Assembly (NCBI GenBank): GCA_902801585.1
Contig: CADCIU010000023.1
Location: forward strand, 1 to 43,212
Direction of reading: 5' to 3'
DNA length: 43,212 nucleotides
From: an uncultured Lachnospiraceae bacterium
GTDB taxonomy: Bacteria > Bacillota_A > Clostridia > Lachnospirales > Lachnospiraceae
Numbering within the stretch: position 1 is the first letter of the stretch; every line of letters begins with the position of its first letter. Of the stretch, positions 7,057 through 15,068 are shown in pieces. The translations under genes were made by a program, and so were the position numbers. The notes below the pieces were generated by a model. It did not search any database. It was not told where the DNA came from and worked only from the letters and a program-made list of their open reading frames with translations.

Positions 7057-8985
7057 ATGACAGGATCAGCAGCTATAATGGCAGTATTGCTCGGAGCATC
7101 CATGGTATTGGGGAGCGTGGGCGGCGCCGGAACGAGCGTTGGCAGCGCCGGAACGGGCAGTCTCGCCCGTGCCGTCACGGAAGAGGGAAACTTCGAAGAA
7201 GAAACAACACTTAACTCAGGATCAGAGCTTGAGGAAGAAGTGTCTGAAGAGAATAATGCTGACGCAGAAAATGATGCTGACGCAGAGAATCATACTGACG
7301 GAGAAAACAACTCTGAAGAAGACGGCAAGAAGTATCCTTACGAGTTTGTGATCGCGATTGATGCCGGACATCAGGGACAGGGCAATTTTGAGCAGGAGCC
7401 GATCGGCCCCGGTGCAAGTGAGACGAAGAACAAGGTGGCCGGAGGAACAAGAGGCGTTGAGACCGGCGTGCCGGAATATCAGCTGACTCTGGATATCGCA
7501 CTGCAGCTCCGCGATGTCCTCGAAGACAGCGGCTATATGGTCCTGATGATCAGGGAATCCAATGATGTCGACATCTCCAATGCGGAGAGGGCGCAGATGG
7601 CCAATGATGCGGACGCGGATCTGTTCATCAGGCTTCACGGAGACGGATCGGAGGACTTGTCAGCCAACGGCGCATTGGCGATCTGCCAGACTCCCTCCAA
7701 TCCTTATAACAGTGAGACTTATGAGGATTCCAGACTCCTTGCGGAGAAAACACTGGATGCGTATACGGAAGTCACAGGGATCAGGAGCAGAGGCATTCAG
7801 GAGACCGACAACATGAGCGGGATCAACTGGTGCAGCGTTCCCGTGACGATCCTGGAGATGGGCTTTATGACCAATCCGGATGAGGATGTTAAGATGCAGG
7901 ATCCGGAGTTTCAGAAAGAGATGGTGAGCGGTATCGCCAAGGGGATCGAGGATTACCTGGACGAGAAGAACCCGAACCGCGTAAAGCCTGAGGAGAACAG
8001 CGCTCAGATGGATACCGGCAGTACTGCCGAGGAGGCAGAGACAGCGCCGGAAGAAGAACCGGCGTCAGAACCGGAAAAGCAGCCGGAGAATGAGCAGGAC
8101 AGCAAGGACGCAGATCAGAAAGAACCGGAACTGCCGCCTTACGAGGGAATCCTGAAAACGTCTGATCGCGCGATCGCTGCCAAAACATGGAAATCGGCAG
8201 AGTATCTGAAAAAGACTGTGGACAGGACAGCTGACTCCATCCTCGAAAAGGACAAGAATAAGAAGGACAGGAAAAAGAAAAAGACCGCTGTGAGCAGCGA
8301 GCGCCTGCATGAACTGGAAGAGTCACTCAGAACGGAAATAGACAGTCTGGGCGGAAAATGGTCATTGTATTTTAAGGACCTGAAGACCGGAGAAGTCATC
8401 GGGATCAATGACGAGGAACCGATGGTGGCAGCCAGCCTGATCAAGCTGTTCGTCGCGGGAGAGATCCTGACTGAGGCGGAAGAGGGCGATCTGGACCTGG
8501 ATCAGCACATAAGAGATCTGGATTACATGATCAAGGTCAGTGACAACGGAGCGGCCAACAGACTGATCGACAAGGCGAAGATGGATAATATCAACGCATT
8601 TGCCAGTTCTCACGGTTTTGATGCCACGAAGCTCAATCGAAGGATGCTTGAGAATAACGGCACGGAGAACTATACTTCGGCGCGTGACTGTGGAGCCCTG
8701 CTCGAACAGGTCGTGAGAGGATGCTTTGTCAGCCCCAAGGCTTCCGGGATCTTATTGAACAGCCTGAGAAACCAGCAGAGAAGAGGTAAAATCCCGGCAG
8801 GTGTTCCGGCTGAGATCCCTACGGCCAATAAGACCGGGGAGCTGGATGCGGTCGATAATGATGCCGCGATCGTGTGGTCGCCTTCAGGGACTTATGTTTT
8901 GTGTATCATGAGCGCAGATGCAGGCAACCGGATCCCGGAGATCATAAAGCTTTCCGGAATGGTGTATGAGGCCATGGGAGAATAA
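7057..8985 (+). CDS. Secreted N-acetylmuramoyl-L-alanine amidase fused to a class A beta-lactamase-like domain
   Basis: ATG at 7057 follows gggag (7046-7050); 642 residues. Residues 1-40 form a hydrophobic, Ala/Gly-rich signal sequence, then an acidic Asn/Asp/Glu linker with short repeats. Residues 96-302 are an Amidase_3 zinc amidase: H105 in DAGHQG, E140 in GVPEYQL, H194 in RLHGDG and E267 in ILEMGF are the likely zinc and catalytic residues, acting on peptidoglycan stem-peptide linkages. A long acidic/Lys-rich linker (303-415) follows. Residues about 420-642 are a serine beta-lactamase/PBP-like domain with S460-L-I-K463, SDN (495-497) and KTG (592-594), all three active-site motifs present. 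It may hydrolyse beta-lactams or act as a DD-peptidase. It is monocistronic in appearance and outside the cytoplasm. Confidence 0.9.
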   Translation: MTGSAAIMAVLLGASMVLGSVGGAGTSVGSAGTGSLARAVTEEGNFEEETTLNSGSELEEEVSEENNADAENDADAENHTDGENNSEEDGKKYPYEFVIAIDAGHQGQGNFEQEPIGPGASETKNKVAGGTRGVETGVPEYQLTLDIALQLRDVLEDSGYMVLMIRESNDVDISNAERAQMANDADADLFIRLHGDGSEDLSANGALAICQTPSNPYNSETYEDSRLLAEKTLDAYTEVTGIRSRGIQETDNMSGINWCSVPVTILEMGFMTNPDEDVKMQDPEFQKEMVSGIAKGIEDYLDEKNPNRVKPEENSAQMDTGSTAEEAETAPEEEPASEPEKQPENEQDSKDADQKEPELPPYEGILKTSDRAIAAKTWKSAEYLKKTVDRTADSILEKDKNKKDRKKKKTAVSSERLHELEESLRTEIDSLGGKWSLYFKDLKTGEVIGINDEEPMVAASLIKLFVAGEILTEAEEGDLDLDQHIRDLDYMIKVSDNGAANRLIDKAKMDNINAFASSHGFDATKLNRRMLENNGTENYTSARDCGALLEQVVRGCFVSPKASGILLNSLRNQQRRGKIPAGVPAEIPTANKTGELDAVDNDAAIVWSPSGTYVLCIMSADAGNRIPEIIKLSGMVYEAMGE

Positions 8986-9117
8986 AACGAGAATAAAAAA
9001 GAATGATCGGGATTCGTGGATTTGCATAAGAGCCGGCGTATAAAAGAATAACTGAATAAAACAGTGACAAAGATCACAAAGAATATAACGAAAGATAATT
9101 CCAAGGAGGCAATTACG

Positions 9118-9417
9118 ATGAGCGATATGATGGAAAACAAAATGAATGCAGAAGAGCTTAGTGCAGTGACCGGCGGAAGAACGGCGCAGTCTTACAGAGT
9201 CAGACCGATCAACCCGATCTGGGTAAGAGTTACAGCTTCTTCCCTCAACTGCAGATATACACCGAACGGAAAGATCGCGAAGATCTATGAGAGAGGCCAC
9301 AAGCTGAAAGTCGACGGCATCACGGATGACGGCGTATGGTACAGACTTCTGATCAATGATCCTCAGGGCGGCACCTGCTACGCATATATTTGCAAGCAGT
9401 ATACAGAGCCGTTCTGA
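9118..9417 (+). CDS. Double-glycine-leader protein with SH3b-like domain
   Basis: ATG at 9118 has a strong aaggagg site 7-8 nt upstream. The 99-residue product begins with a short leader ending in ELSAVTGG (residues 13-20), matching the double-glycine leaders cut by C39 peptidase/ABC exporters in class II bacteriocins and related secreted peptides. The mature part (from residue 21) is not bacteriocin-like: residues about 36-96 look like a bacterial SH3 (SH3b) fold, with VTASSLNCRYTPNGKIAKIY and WYRLLI plus YAYICKQY. SH3b domains usually bind cell-wall peptides. It contains three cysteines. No C39 exporter is encoded in the window. It follows the amidase gene after 132 nt and ends at a strong terminator. 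The leader call is pattern-based. Confidence 0.72.
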   Translation: MSDMMENKMNAEELSAVTGGRTAQSYRVRPINPIWVRVTASSLNCRYTPNGKIAKIYERGHKLKVDGITDDGVWYRLLINDPQGGTCYAYICKQYTEPF

Positions 9418-9439
9418 TCGGGTGCGATAATGTAATGTG

Positions 9440-9470
9440 CAGCGGATATGAAAATATCCGCTGTTTTTTT
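9440..9470 (+). terminator. Rho-independent terminator after the SH3b gene
   Basis: Perfect 10-bp stem cagcggatat / atatccgctg with a 4-nt loop and a run of seven T. Confidence 0.92.
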
Positions 9471-9476
9471 ATTGTA

Positions 9477-9504
9477 TTCCAAATTGCACAAAAAATGCTA
9501 TAAT
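9477..9504 (+). promoter_or_regulatory. Extended -10 promoter of sstT
   Basis: TGCTATAAT with TATAAT at 9499-9504 gives an extended -10. The -35 is weak (ttccaa, 9477-9482, 16-nt spacer). It lies 33 nt before the sstT start. Confidence 0.7.
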
Positions 9505-9537
9505 GGGTGAATCATAAATGCACAGGAGGAATACCAA

Positions 9538-10809
9538 ATGGGAGCTTTGAAGAACATTGCAAGGAAATATATGGAGACGAGCCTGATCCTCAGGATCGTG
9601 ATCGGACTTGTCATCGGCGCTGTTCTCGGCGTTACACTTAAGAGCTGGACTTGGATCGGTATTTTCGGAAATCTGTTTGTCGGAGCGCTCCGCGCCGTGG
9701 CACCGGTACTGGTCTTCGTGCTGATTATCAGTGCACTGAGCAACGGACAGAGCAAACTCGACAGAAAGTTCGGGCTCGTGCTGTTTTTTTACATGTTCAG
9801 TACATTTCTCGCTGCGGCTTCTGCTGTTGCCGCAAGCTTTGCTTTCCCGGTCACGATGAAACTGGGCGAAGCTGCCCAGTCGGATTCGGTACCGCAGAAC
9901 GTGGGAGAGGTCCTTCAGAACCTTCTTCTCAAGATGGTGGAAAACCCTGTATCCGCGATCGTGAACGGAAACTACATCGGTATTCTGTTCTGGGCCGCCG
10001 TCTTCGGGATCGCCTTTAAAAAGGTCGCTGCCGATTCGACGCGCCGTATGCTTGCAGATGCGTCGGAAGCGGTGTCTGCAGCGGTCAGGCTGATCATCGG
10101 TTTCGCGCCTTTCGGTATCTGCGGTCTTGTATACAGCACGGTTTCGGAGTACGGTCTGGAGGTCTTCAAGGATTACGGACGCCTGCTGCTGGTTCTGGTC
10201 GGCTGCATGATGTTTGTGGCTCTGGTGATCGATCCGTTCATCGCTTTCCTTTTCATGAGAAGAAATCCCTATCCGCTGGTACTCAGGTGCCTTAGGGAGA
10301 GCGGGATCACGGCTTTCTTCACAAGAAGCAGCGCTGCCAATATTCCGGTCAACATGGAACTGTGCGAGAAGCTCGGCCTTGATCAGGATATGTATTCCGT
10401 TTCGATCCCTCTGGGCGCAACGATCAATATGGACGGAGCGGCGATCACGATCACTGTCATGACCCTGGCGGCTGCCAATACCGTCGGCGTCCATGTCGAT
10501 ATTCCCTCCGCGCTGGTGCTGAGCATCCTGTCGACGCTGGCTGCATGCGGCGCATCGGGTGTTGCCGGCGGATCCCTTCTTCTGATCCCCATGGCATGCT
10601 CCCTGTTCGGAATCTCCAATGATGTCGCGATGCAGGTCGTCGGTGTCGGATTTATCATCGGCGTGATTCAGGACAGTGTGGAGACCATGCTCAACTCGTC
10701 AGGCGACGTTATGTTTGCCGCGACGGCTGAGTATTCGACCTGGATCAAGGAGGGAAGAGCAGACGATCTGCCGACTTTCCTGGGCGGTAAGAGAGAGCTG
10801 GATATCTGA
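9538..10809 (+). CDS. sstT: Serine/threonine:sodium symporter SstT
   Basis: A 423-residue multi-span membrane protein of the dicarboxylate/amino acid:cation symporter family. The close match to SstT in layout includes the N-terminal KYMETSLILRIVIGLVIGA, the serine-rich hairpin segment FFTRSSAANIPVNM, the substrate/sodium-binding helix ATINMDGAAI, and the second re-entrant GASGVAGGSLLLIP. It imports serine and threonine with sodium at the cytoplasmic membrane. The length fits the family (about 400-420). ATG at 9538 has aggagg 7 nt upstream. It is flanked by its own promoter and terminator, so it is monocistronic. Confidence 0.93.
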   Translation: MGALKNIARKYMETSLILRIVIGLVIGAVLGVTLKSWTWIGIFGNLFVGALRAVAPVLVFVLIISALSNGQSKLDRKFGLVLFFYMFSTFLAAASAVAASFAFPVTMKLGEAAQSDSVPQNVGEVLQNLLLKMVENPVSAIVNGNYIGILFWAAVFGIAFKKVAADSTRRMLADASEAVSAAVRLIIGFAPFGICGLVYSTVSEYGLEVFKDYGRLLLVLVGCMMFVALVIDPFIAFLFMRRNPYPLVLRCLRESGITAFFTRSSAANIPVNMELCEKLGLDQDMYSVSIPLGATINMDGAAITITVMTLAAANTVGVHVDIPSALVLSILSTLAACGASGVAGGSLLLIPMACSLFGISNDVAMQVVGVGFIIGVIQDSVETMLNSSGDVMFAATAEYSTWIKEGRADDLPTFLGGKRELDI

Positions 10810-10824
10810 TCATTGACTTTGCAT

Positions 10825-10875
10825 GCGTCAAAATACAGAAAATCTGATGGTTTTTCTGTATTTTGGCGCTTTTTG
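10825..10875 (+). terminator. Rho-independent terminator after sstT
   Basis: Long stem gcgtcaaaatacagaaaa / ttttctgtattttggcgc with one mismatch, followed by TTTTTG. Confidence 0.88.
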
Positions 10876-10889
10876 TTTGCGAATCGGCG

Positions 10890-10918
10890 TTGCGCTTTCA
10901 GTAAACTTGCTTTATGAT
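10890..10918 (+). promoter_or_regulatory. Candidate promoter of the purine operon
   Basis: TTGCGC (10890-10895), 17-nt spacer, TATGAT (10913-10918), about 100 nt before the IMP cyclohydrolase start. I see no purine riboswitch in the leader. Confidence 0.6.
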
Positions 10919-11019
10919 ACTTGTGCACCGATTTGGAGTGTAACGGGCTATCAATATTTTGAAACAACCGCTTCCTGCGAAGGGATCCGGCTGTACCAGC
11001 GAAGAGAGGAAAGGATTTA

Positions 11020-11739
11020 ATGGCAGATTTTGAAAAGATTCTGAAGGAAACCAGTTATCCCGGACGCGGCATTATGATCGGCAGGAGCGCGGACGGGACG
11101 AAAGCCGTGACTGCTTATTTCATTATGGGAAGAAGCGTCAACAGCCGCAACCGTATCTTTGTGGAAGATGGCGAAGGGATCCGCACACAGGCTTTTGATC
11201 CTTCCAAGATGGAAGATCCCAGCCTGATCATCTATGCCCCTGTCCGTGTTTACGGCAACAAGACGATCGTGACAAACGGCGATCAGACCGATACGATCTA
11301 TGAGGGCCTGGACAAGCAGTATACATTCGAGCAGGCGCTCCGCAGCAGGGAGTTCGAACCCGATGCGCCCAACTATACACCCAGGATCTCGGGCGTTATG
11401 CATGTGGAGAAGGGAAAATACAGCTATGCCATGTCGATCTTAAAGAGCGATCAGGGAGATCCTTCTTCCTGCCTGCGCTATACATTTGCCTATGAGAATC
11501 CCAAGCCGGGCGAGGGCCGCTTTATCTCCACCTATAAGGGAGACGGCAACCCGCTTCCCAGTTTCGAGGGAGAGCCCAAAGCGCTCGAACTGGACGGGGT
11601 GTTCACAGGTGATATCGACACATTTACAGACAGAGTGTGGACAGCACTCAACGAGGACAACAAAGTCTCTCTGTTCGTGCGGTTCATCGACATCGCATCC
11701 GGTGCATATCAGACAAGGATCGTGAATAAGAATCAGTAA
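11020..11739 (+). CDS. purO: IMP cyclohydrolase, PurO type
   Basis: A 239-residue cytoplasmic enzyme of the archaeal-type IMP cyclohydrolase family, closing the ring of FAICAR to give IMP, the last step of de novo purine synthesis. Recognisable features are the N-terminal YPGRGIMIGRSADG and AYFIMGRSVNSRNRIF, PRISGVMHV in the middle, and GDGNPLPSFEG. Its partner formyltransferase lies 15 nt downstream and lacks the usual PurH cyclohydrolase half, so the two single-domain proteins together replace bifunctional PurH. ATG at 11020 follows an agagga/aaagga site. The assignment rests on family resemblance plus context. Confidence 0.88.
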   Translation: MADFEKILKETSYPGRGIMIGRSADGTKAVTAYFIMGRSVNSRNRIFVEDGEGIRTQAFDPSKMEDPSLIIYAPVRVYGNKTIVTNGDQTDTIYEGLDKQYTFEQALRSREFEPDAPNYTPRISGVMHVEKGKYSYAMSILKSDQGDPSSCLRYTFAYENPKPGEGRFISTYKGDGNPLPSFEGEPKALELDGVFTGDIDTFTDRVWTALNEDNKVSLFVRFIDIASGAYQTRIVNKNQ

Positions 11740-11754
11740 GGAAGGGAGATCACT

Positions 11755-12933
11755 ATGAAAGAAATGGAACTCAAATACGGATGTAATCCCAACCAGAAGC
11801 CTTCCCGCATCTATATGGAAGACGGTTCGGACCTGCCCATCGAAGTGCTGAACGGAAGACCCGGATATATCAATCTTCTGGATGCCTTCAACGGCTGGCA
11901 GCTGGTCAGCGAACTGAAAAAAGCGACCGGCAAGGAGGCGGCGACCTCTTTCAAGCATGTCTCTCCGGCAGGCGCGGCGATCGGCCTTCCGCTGACAGAT
12001 GTTGAGAAGAAGATCTACTGGGTCGACGATATCGGTGAGCTCACTCCTATGGGAAGCGCTTATGCGCGTGCGCGCGGCGCTGACAGAATGTCTTCTTTCG
12101 GTGACTTCATTTCACTTTCCGACACTTGCGACGTGTGCACAGCCAAGCTGGTATCCAGAGAAGTATCGGACGGCATCATCGCCCCTAATTATGAGCCGGA
12201 AGCACTGGAGATCCTTAAGAAAAAGAAAAAGGGAAATTACTGCATTCTGAAGATCGACCCCGCATATCAGCCTGCACAGATCGAGAAAAAGCAGGTGTTC
12301 GGCGTGACTTTCGAGCAGGGAAGAAACGAGCTGGTGATCGACGATGCGCTGTTTGCCAACATCGTGACTAAGAACAAAGATCTTCCGCAGACTGCACGCG
12401 ACGATATGGCGATCGCACTGATCACGCTCAAGTATACGCAGTCCAATTCGGTCTGCTATGTGAAGGGCGGCCAGGCCATCGGAATCGGCGCCGGACAGCA
12501 GTCCAGGATCCACTGCACAAGGCTGGCCGGAAGCAAGGCAGACAACTGGTATCTGCGCCAGTCTCCCCAGGTCCTGAATCTTCCTTTCAAGGAAGGGATC
12601 AAGAGAGCTGAGAGAGACAACGCGATCGATCTCTACATGGGTGAGGATTACATGGATGTTCTCGCGGACGGCAAGTGGGAAGCACTCTTTACTGAGAAGC
12701 CCGCTGTCTTCACCGCGCAGGAAAAGAGAGCATGGCTGGACGGCAACACGAATGTCACCCTCGGATCGGATGCTTTCTTCCCCTTCGGTGACAACATCGA
12801 GAGAGCCTTCCGCAGCGGCGTCAAGTATGTGGCGCAGCCCGGCGGCAGTGTGAGAGACAGCGATGTGATCGCGGCTTGCGACGATCATGATATGGTGATG
12901 TGCTTTACAGGTATCCGTCTTTTCCACCATTAA
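11755..12933 (+). CDS. purH: AICAR formyltransferase (stand-alone PurH C-terminal domain)
   Basis: A 392-residue phosphoribosylaminoimidazolecarboxamide formyltransferase that transfers a formyl group from 10-formyl-THF to AICAR. The sequence shows the PurH transformylase domain from its first residues ([12 protein letters not shown]), then [12 protein letters not shown] with the active-site Lys-His pair, and [34 protein letters not shown] split over the substrate-binding region (near residues 225-260). It ends [33 protein letters not shown]. The MGS-like IMP cyclohydrolase domain of bifunctional PurH is absent; PurO just upstream supplies that step. ATG at 11755 follows aaggaaggga. It is part of a three-gene operon with purO and the HEIGH protein. 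Confidence 0.93.
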   Translation: MKEMELKYGCNPNQKPSRIYMEDGSDLPIEVLNGRPGYINLLDAFNGWQLVSELKKATGKEAATSFKHVSPAGAAIGLPLTDVEKKIYWVDDIGELTPMGSAYARARGADRMSSFGDFISLSDTCDVCTAKLVSREVSDGIIAPNYEPEALEILKKKKKGNYCILKIDPAYQPAQIEKKQVFGVTFEQGRNELVIDDALFANIVTKNKDLPQTARDDMAIALITLKYTQSNSVCYVKGGQAIGIGAGQQSRIHCTRLAGSKADNWYLRQSPQVLNLPFKEGIKRAERDNAIDLYMGEDYMDVLADGKWEALFTEKPAVFTAQEKRAWLDGNTNVTLGSDAFFPFGDNIERAFRSGVKYVAQPGGSVRDSDVIAACDDHDMVMCFTGIRLFHH

Positions 12934-12948
12934 GCACGCGGGAAAGAT

Positions 12949-13698
12949 ATGCAGTTCACGAAAAGGATCGGTTCGGCAGGCAGTACAGCCTTTTATTTCA
13001 CGGACAGCCGGGACGGCGGCATGAGCGATGCGCAGCAGATCTATCTGGCGGATCGGATCATGTCTTACAGGACCCGGTTTGCATCCCTCGCCGTCAACGC
13101 GGTCTGGGACTTCGGTATGGAAGAGGGAGATCCTGTCAGGAGCGATAAGTACGGTGAATTTGAGCTCTGCCGGGACAATGCGGTATATAATGCGCAGATG
13201 CTCACGATCTCTTTCAATCACGCAAGGCTGCGAAAGATGAACTGTGAGGCGGACCCGGGCGAGATCGCGCAGATCCTTGCGTATCACAGGCAGCATAAAG
13301 ACTTGTGTGAGAGGGCTCTCGAAATGCAGGCACAGCTGCTGGCACAGGGGATCCCCTGGCCGAAGATCGGCGCCATGCTCTTCGAGAAACTGGGTATCAC
13401 GCCGTGTGCGGAGAATGCACTGGCAGTTACGGATCGCTATTTTGCCGATGTGCAGGCGATCCGAATGCTCGAGAACACCGAGAGTCTTGAGAGGCTGACG
13501 GCGCATGAGATCGGGCACATGCTCTCGGAAGAGAGCGGCGCTGTGCATGATAAGAGGATCAGAAAGCTCTTCGGTGAGTGCAGAGACGGCTTTGAAAACC
13601 TGTATGAGTTCTGCGCCGAGTGCTTTATGGCATCGGAGCTCACGGACGGGATCGACCTGGCAGACCGCTACCGGTCAATATTGGAAACAATCTTGTGA
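12949..13698 (+). CDS. Putative zinc metalloprotein with HEIGH motif
   Basis: A 249-residue soluble protein starting 15 nt after the formyltransferase gene, so probably in the same transcript. I do not recognise the family. Residues 186-190 read HEIGH in the context LTAHEIGHML, the HExxH signature of zincin metallopeptidases. A downstream glutamate in YEFCAECF (E220 or E224) is a plausible third ligand at gluzincin-like spacing. There is no signal peptide or membrane helix, so any activity would be cytoplasmic. The N-terminal half has no match I can name. Context with purine genes may be fortuitous. The ribosome binding site is weak (gggaaag). Confidence 0.7.
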   Translation: MQFTKRIGSAGSTAFYFTDSRDGGMSDAQQIYLADRIMSYRTRFASLAVNAVWDFGMEEGDPVRSDKYGEFELCRDNAVYNAQMLTISFNHARLRKMNCEADPGEIAQILAYHRQHKDLCERALEMQAQLLAQGIPWPKIGAMLFEKLGITPCAENALAVTDRYFADVQAIRMLENTESLERLTAHEIGHMLSEESGAVHDKRIRKLFGECRDGFENLYEFCAECFMASELTDGIDLADRYRSILETIL

Positions 13699-13700
13699 AT

Positions 13701-13742
13701 AAAAAGGACCGCTGTGACCCTAATAGGTTACAGCGGTCTTTT
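13701..13742. terminator. Bidirectional terminator
   Basis: Stem ggaccgctgtgacc (13706-13719) / ggttacagcggtc (13726-13738), flanked by AAAAA on the left and TTTT on the right. It serves the purine operon (plus) and the CBS gene (minus). Confidence 0.88.
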
Positions 13743-13777
13743 GACTATGCCTGCGATGAAATCGTGCGGCAGCGTAT

Positions 13778-14191
13778 TCAGGTGTCCTTGGCCATATGGT
13801 TCCTCAGGTACTGCATGACTTCCCTTCGGGTGATGATGCCGATAAAGGCTCCGGTGTCGTCGACGACTGGGACAAAATTCTGGGAGACGGCGCTGGCCAG
13901 AAGATCTTCCATATCCGCATCCGCCCTGACCGCCGAGTAATCGCGCCTTCTTGGCATAGAGCGGAGAGGCCTGTCTGCTGCTGCGGAGATCGTAAGGGAG
14001 GGATGTCTGTACAATTCGCGAAGAAGGTCGTCGTTGGCCAATGTACCCTCATATCGTCCGGTCACTTCGTTGAGGACGGGGACCGTCGTGAATTGATACT
14101 TGAGCATCTTGTCGATCGCCTGTCCCACGGTATCGGAAGAGTAGACATATCCGACATCAACTTTCGGGGTCAGAAAAAAGAGTATATTCAT
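13778..14191 (-). CDS. CBS-domain pair protein
   Basis: A 137-residue protein made only of two CBS motifs: the first at about residues 10-60 (TVGQAIDKMLKYQFTTVPVLNE), the second at about 80-133 (MEDLLASAVSQNFVPVVDDTGAFIGIITRREVM). Such Bateman modules bind adenine nucleotides or SAM and act as sensors, here without an attached enzyme domain. The partner is unknown. The start is an ATG on the minus strand at 14191 with an aaagg site about 9 nt upstream. That leader sequence is tandemly duplicated at 14194-14227. It follows the DJ-1 gene after 34 nt and is probably co-transcribed with it. Confidence 0.88.
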   Translation of the reverse strand: MNILFFLTPKVDVGYVYSSDTVGQAIDKMLKYQFTTVPVLNEVTGRYEGTLANDDLLRELYRHPSLTISAAADRPLRSMPRRRDYSAVRADADMEDLLASAVSQNFVPVVDDTGAFIGIITRREVMQYLRNHMAKDT

Positions 14192-14193
14192 TA

Positions 14194-14227
14194 ATAAAGC
14201 CTTTCTGTTTTATAAAGCCTTTCTGTT
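14194..14227. repeat. 16-bp direct repeat (18-bp period) between DJ-1 and CBS genes
   Basis: ataaagcctttctgtt occurs at 14194-14209 and again at 14212-14227. It duplicates the ribosome binding site region of the CBS gene and reaches into the DJ-1 stop codon. Confidence 0.85.
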
Positions 14228-14798
14228 ATTGGTAATACAGGATCTTCTTCCCAAGCGCGTCCGCGGTCTCCTTGCCGAGATAGTGCTCGACGATCGCAAG
14301 CGCGAAGGGAATAGCCGTTCCCATACCTCTGCTGGTGATGATATTGCCTGTGGTCACGGCGTTCTCCCGCACAAGATCGGCGCCGTTGTCAGTGAGAACA
14401 TGCTCAAAATCGGGATTACAGGTGGAGCGGACCCCTTTCAAGAGTCCGAGTTCGGCAAAGATCGAGGGCGCTGCACAGATGGCAGCGATCATTTTTCCTT
14501 CCCGATGGAAGCGCAGGACGTTGTCCATGAGCGCAGATGAGGCCTTGAGATTGGGGGTTCCGGGAATTCCGCCGGGGAGAACGAGCATATCAAAGGAATC
14601 GAAATCCAGGTGTTCGATCGTTGTGTCTGCAGTCACAGTCACCTGATGTGATGTGACGATGACGGGTGTATGAGTGATGGAAACCTTCGTACAGGGGATA
14701 CCTGCGCGGAAAAGGATGTCGGCGACAGTGAGCGCCTCGATCGTCTCGCAGCCGTCGGCGAGAAAGAGGGCGACTCTATGTTCAGATTCATGATTCAT
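14226..14798 (-). CDS. DJ-1/PfpI family protein
   Basis: A 190-residue protein of the DJ-1/ThiJ subfamily. ATG at 14798 (minus) is chosen over the TTG at 14801 because ggaga lies upstream at suitable distance. Signature residues are the conserved Glu in DGCETIEAL (near residue 17), PGGIPGTPNL, and the nucleophilic-elbow cysteine in MIAAICAAPSI (near residue 104). Members act as glyoxalase/deglycase-like or redox-sensing proteins; the specific reaction cannot be assigned from sequence. Paired with the CBS protein downstream. A TATAAT-like element lies on the minus strand near 14882-14887. Confidence 0.9.
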   Translation of the reverse strand: MNHESEHRVALFLADGCETIEALTVADILFRAGIPCTKVSITHTPVIVTSHQVTVTADTTIEHLDFDSFDMLVLPGGIPGTPNLKASSALMDNVLRFHREGKMIAAICAAPSIFAELGLLKGVRSTCNPDFEHVLTDNGADLVRENAVTTGNIITSRGMGTAIPFALAIVEHYLGKETADALGKKILYYQ

Positions 14799-14983
14799 CA
14801 ATTTGTTGTCTCCTTCAATAAATGGAAATAAAAAAACAATGCGATCAGGATGAAGAACGTTTTATTTGCTCTTCTCCAATAATTATAGTTGAAATTAATG
14901 AGAAATGTGTGAAAGACTAATAAAAGTTCTATAAAAACACATCGGTTTTTGGTACAATATGATTAGTTATTTTTTAGACAGTT

Positions 14984-15002
14984 ATTCTGCCCACGGCGGA
15001 AT
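14984..15002 (+). other. Short hairpin in the hydrogenase leader
   Basis: attctgcc (14984-14991), loop cac, ggcggaat (14995-15002), an 8-bp stem with one G-T pair, located between a TACAAT -10-like box (14953-14958) and the hydrogenase start. It has no T-run. It may be a leader structure or chance. The rest of 14802-15068 is AT-rich and without genes. Confidence 0.35.
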
Positions 15003-15068
15003 GGGTGGAACCGGCATTTCATTTTAATTGACTTGAAACTGTGAATGCATAGCTGAAAGGAGAAACAT

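Noticed and set aside
9118..9417. Classical bacteriocin precursor
   Set aside because: The leader fits, but the mature part is a long SH3b-like domain and no immunity or transport genes are adjacent.
10876..11019. Purine riboswitch before purO
   Set aside because: I could not find the three-helix junction with its conserved core; only a promoter-like pair is visible.
12112..13548. Long open frame (478 codons) on the minus strand across the formyltransferase and HEIGH genes
   Set aside because: It is antisense to two well supported genes, has no ribosome binding site and an atypical composition.
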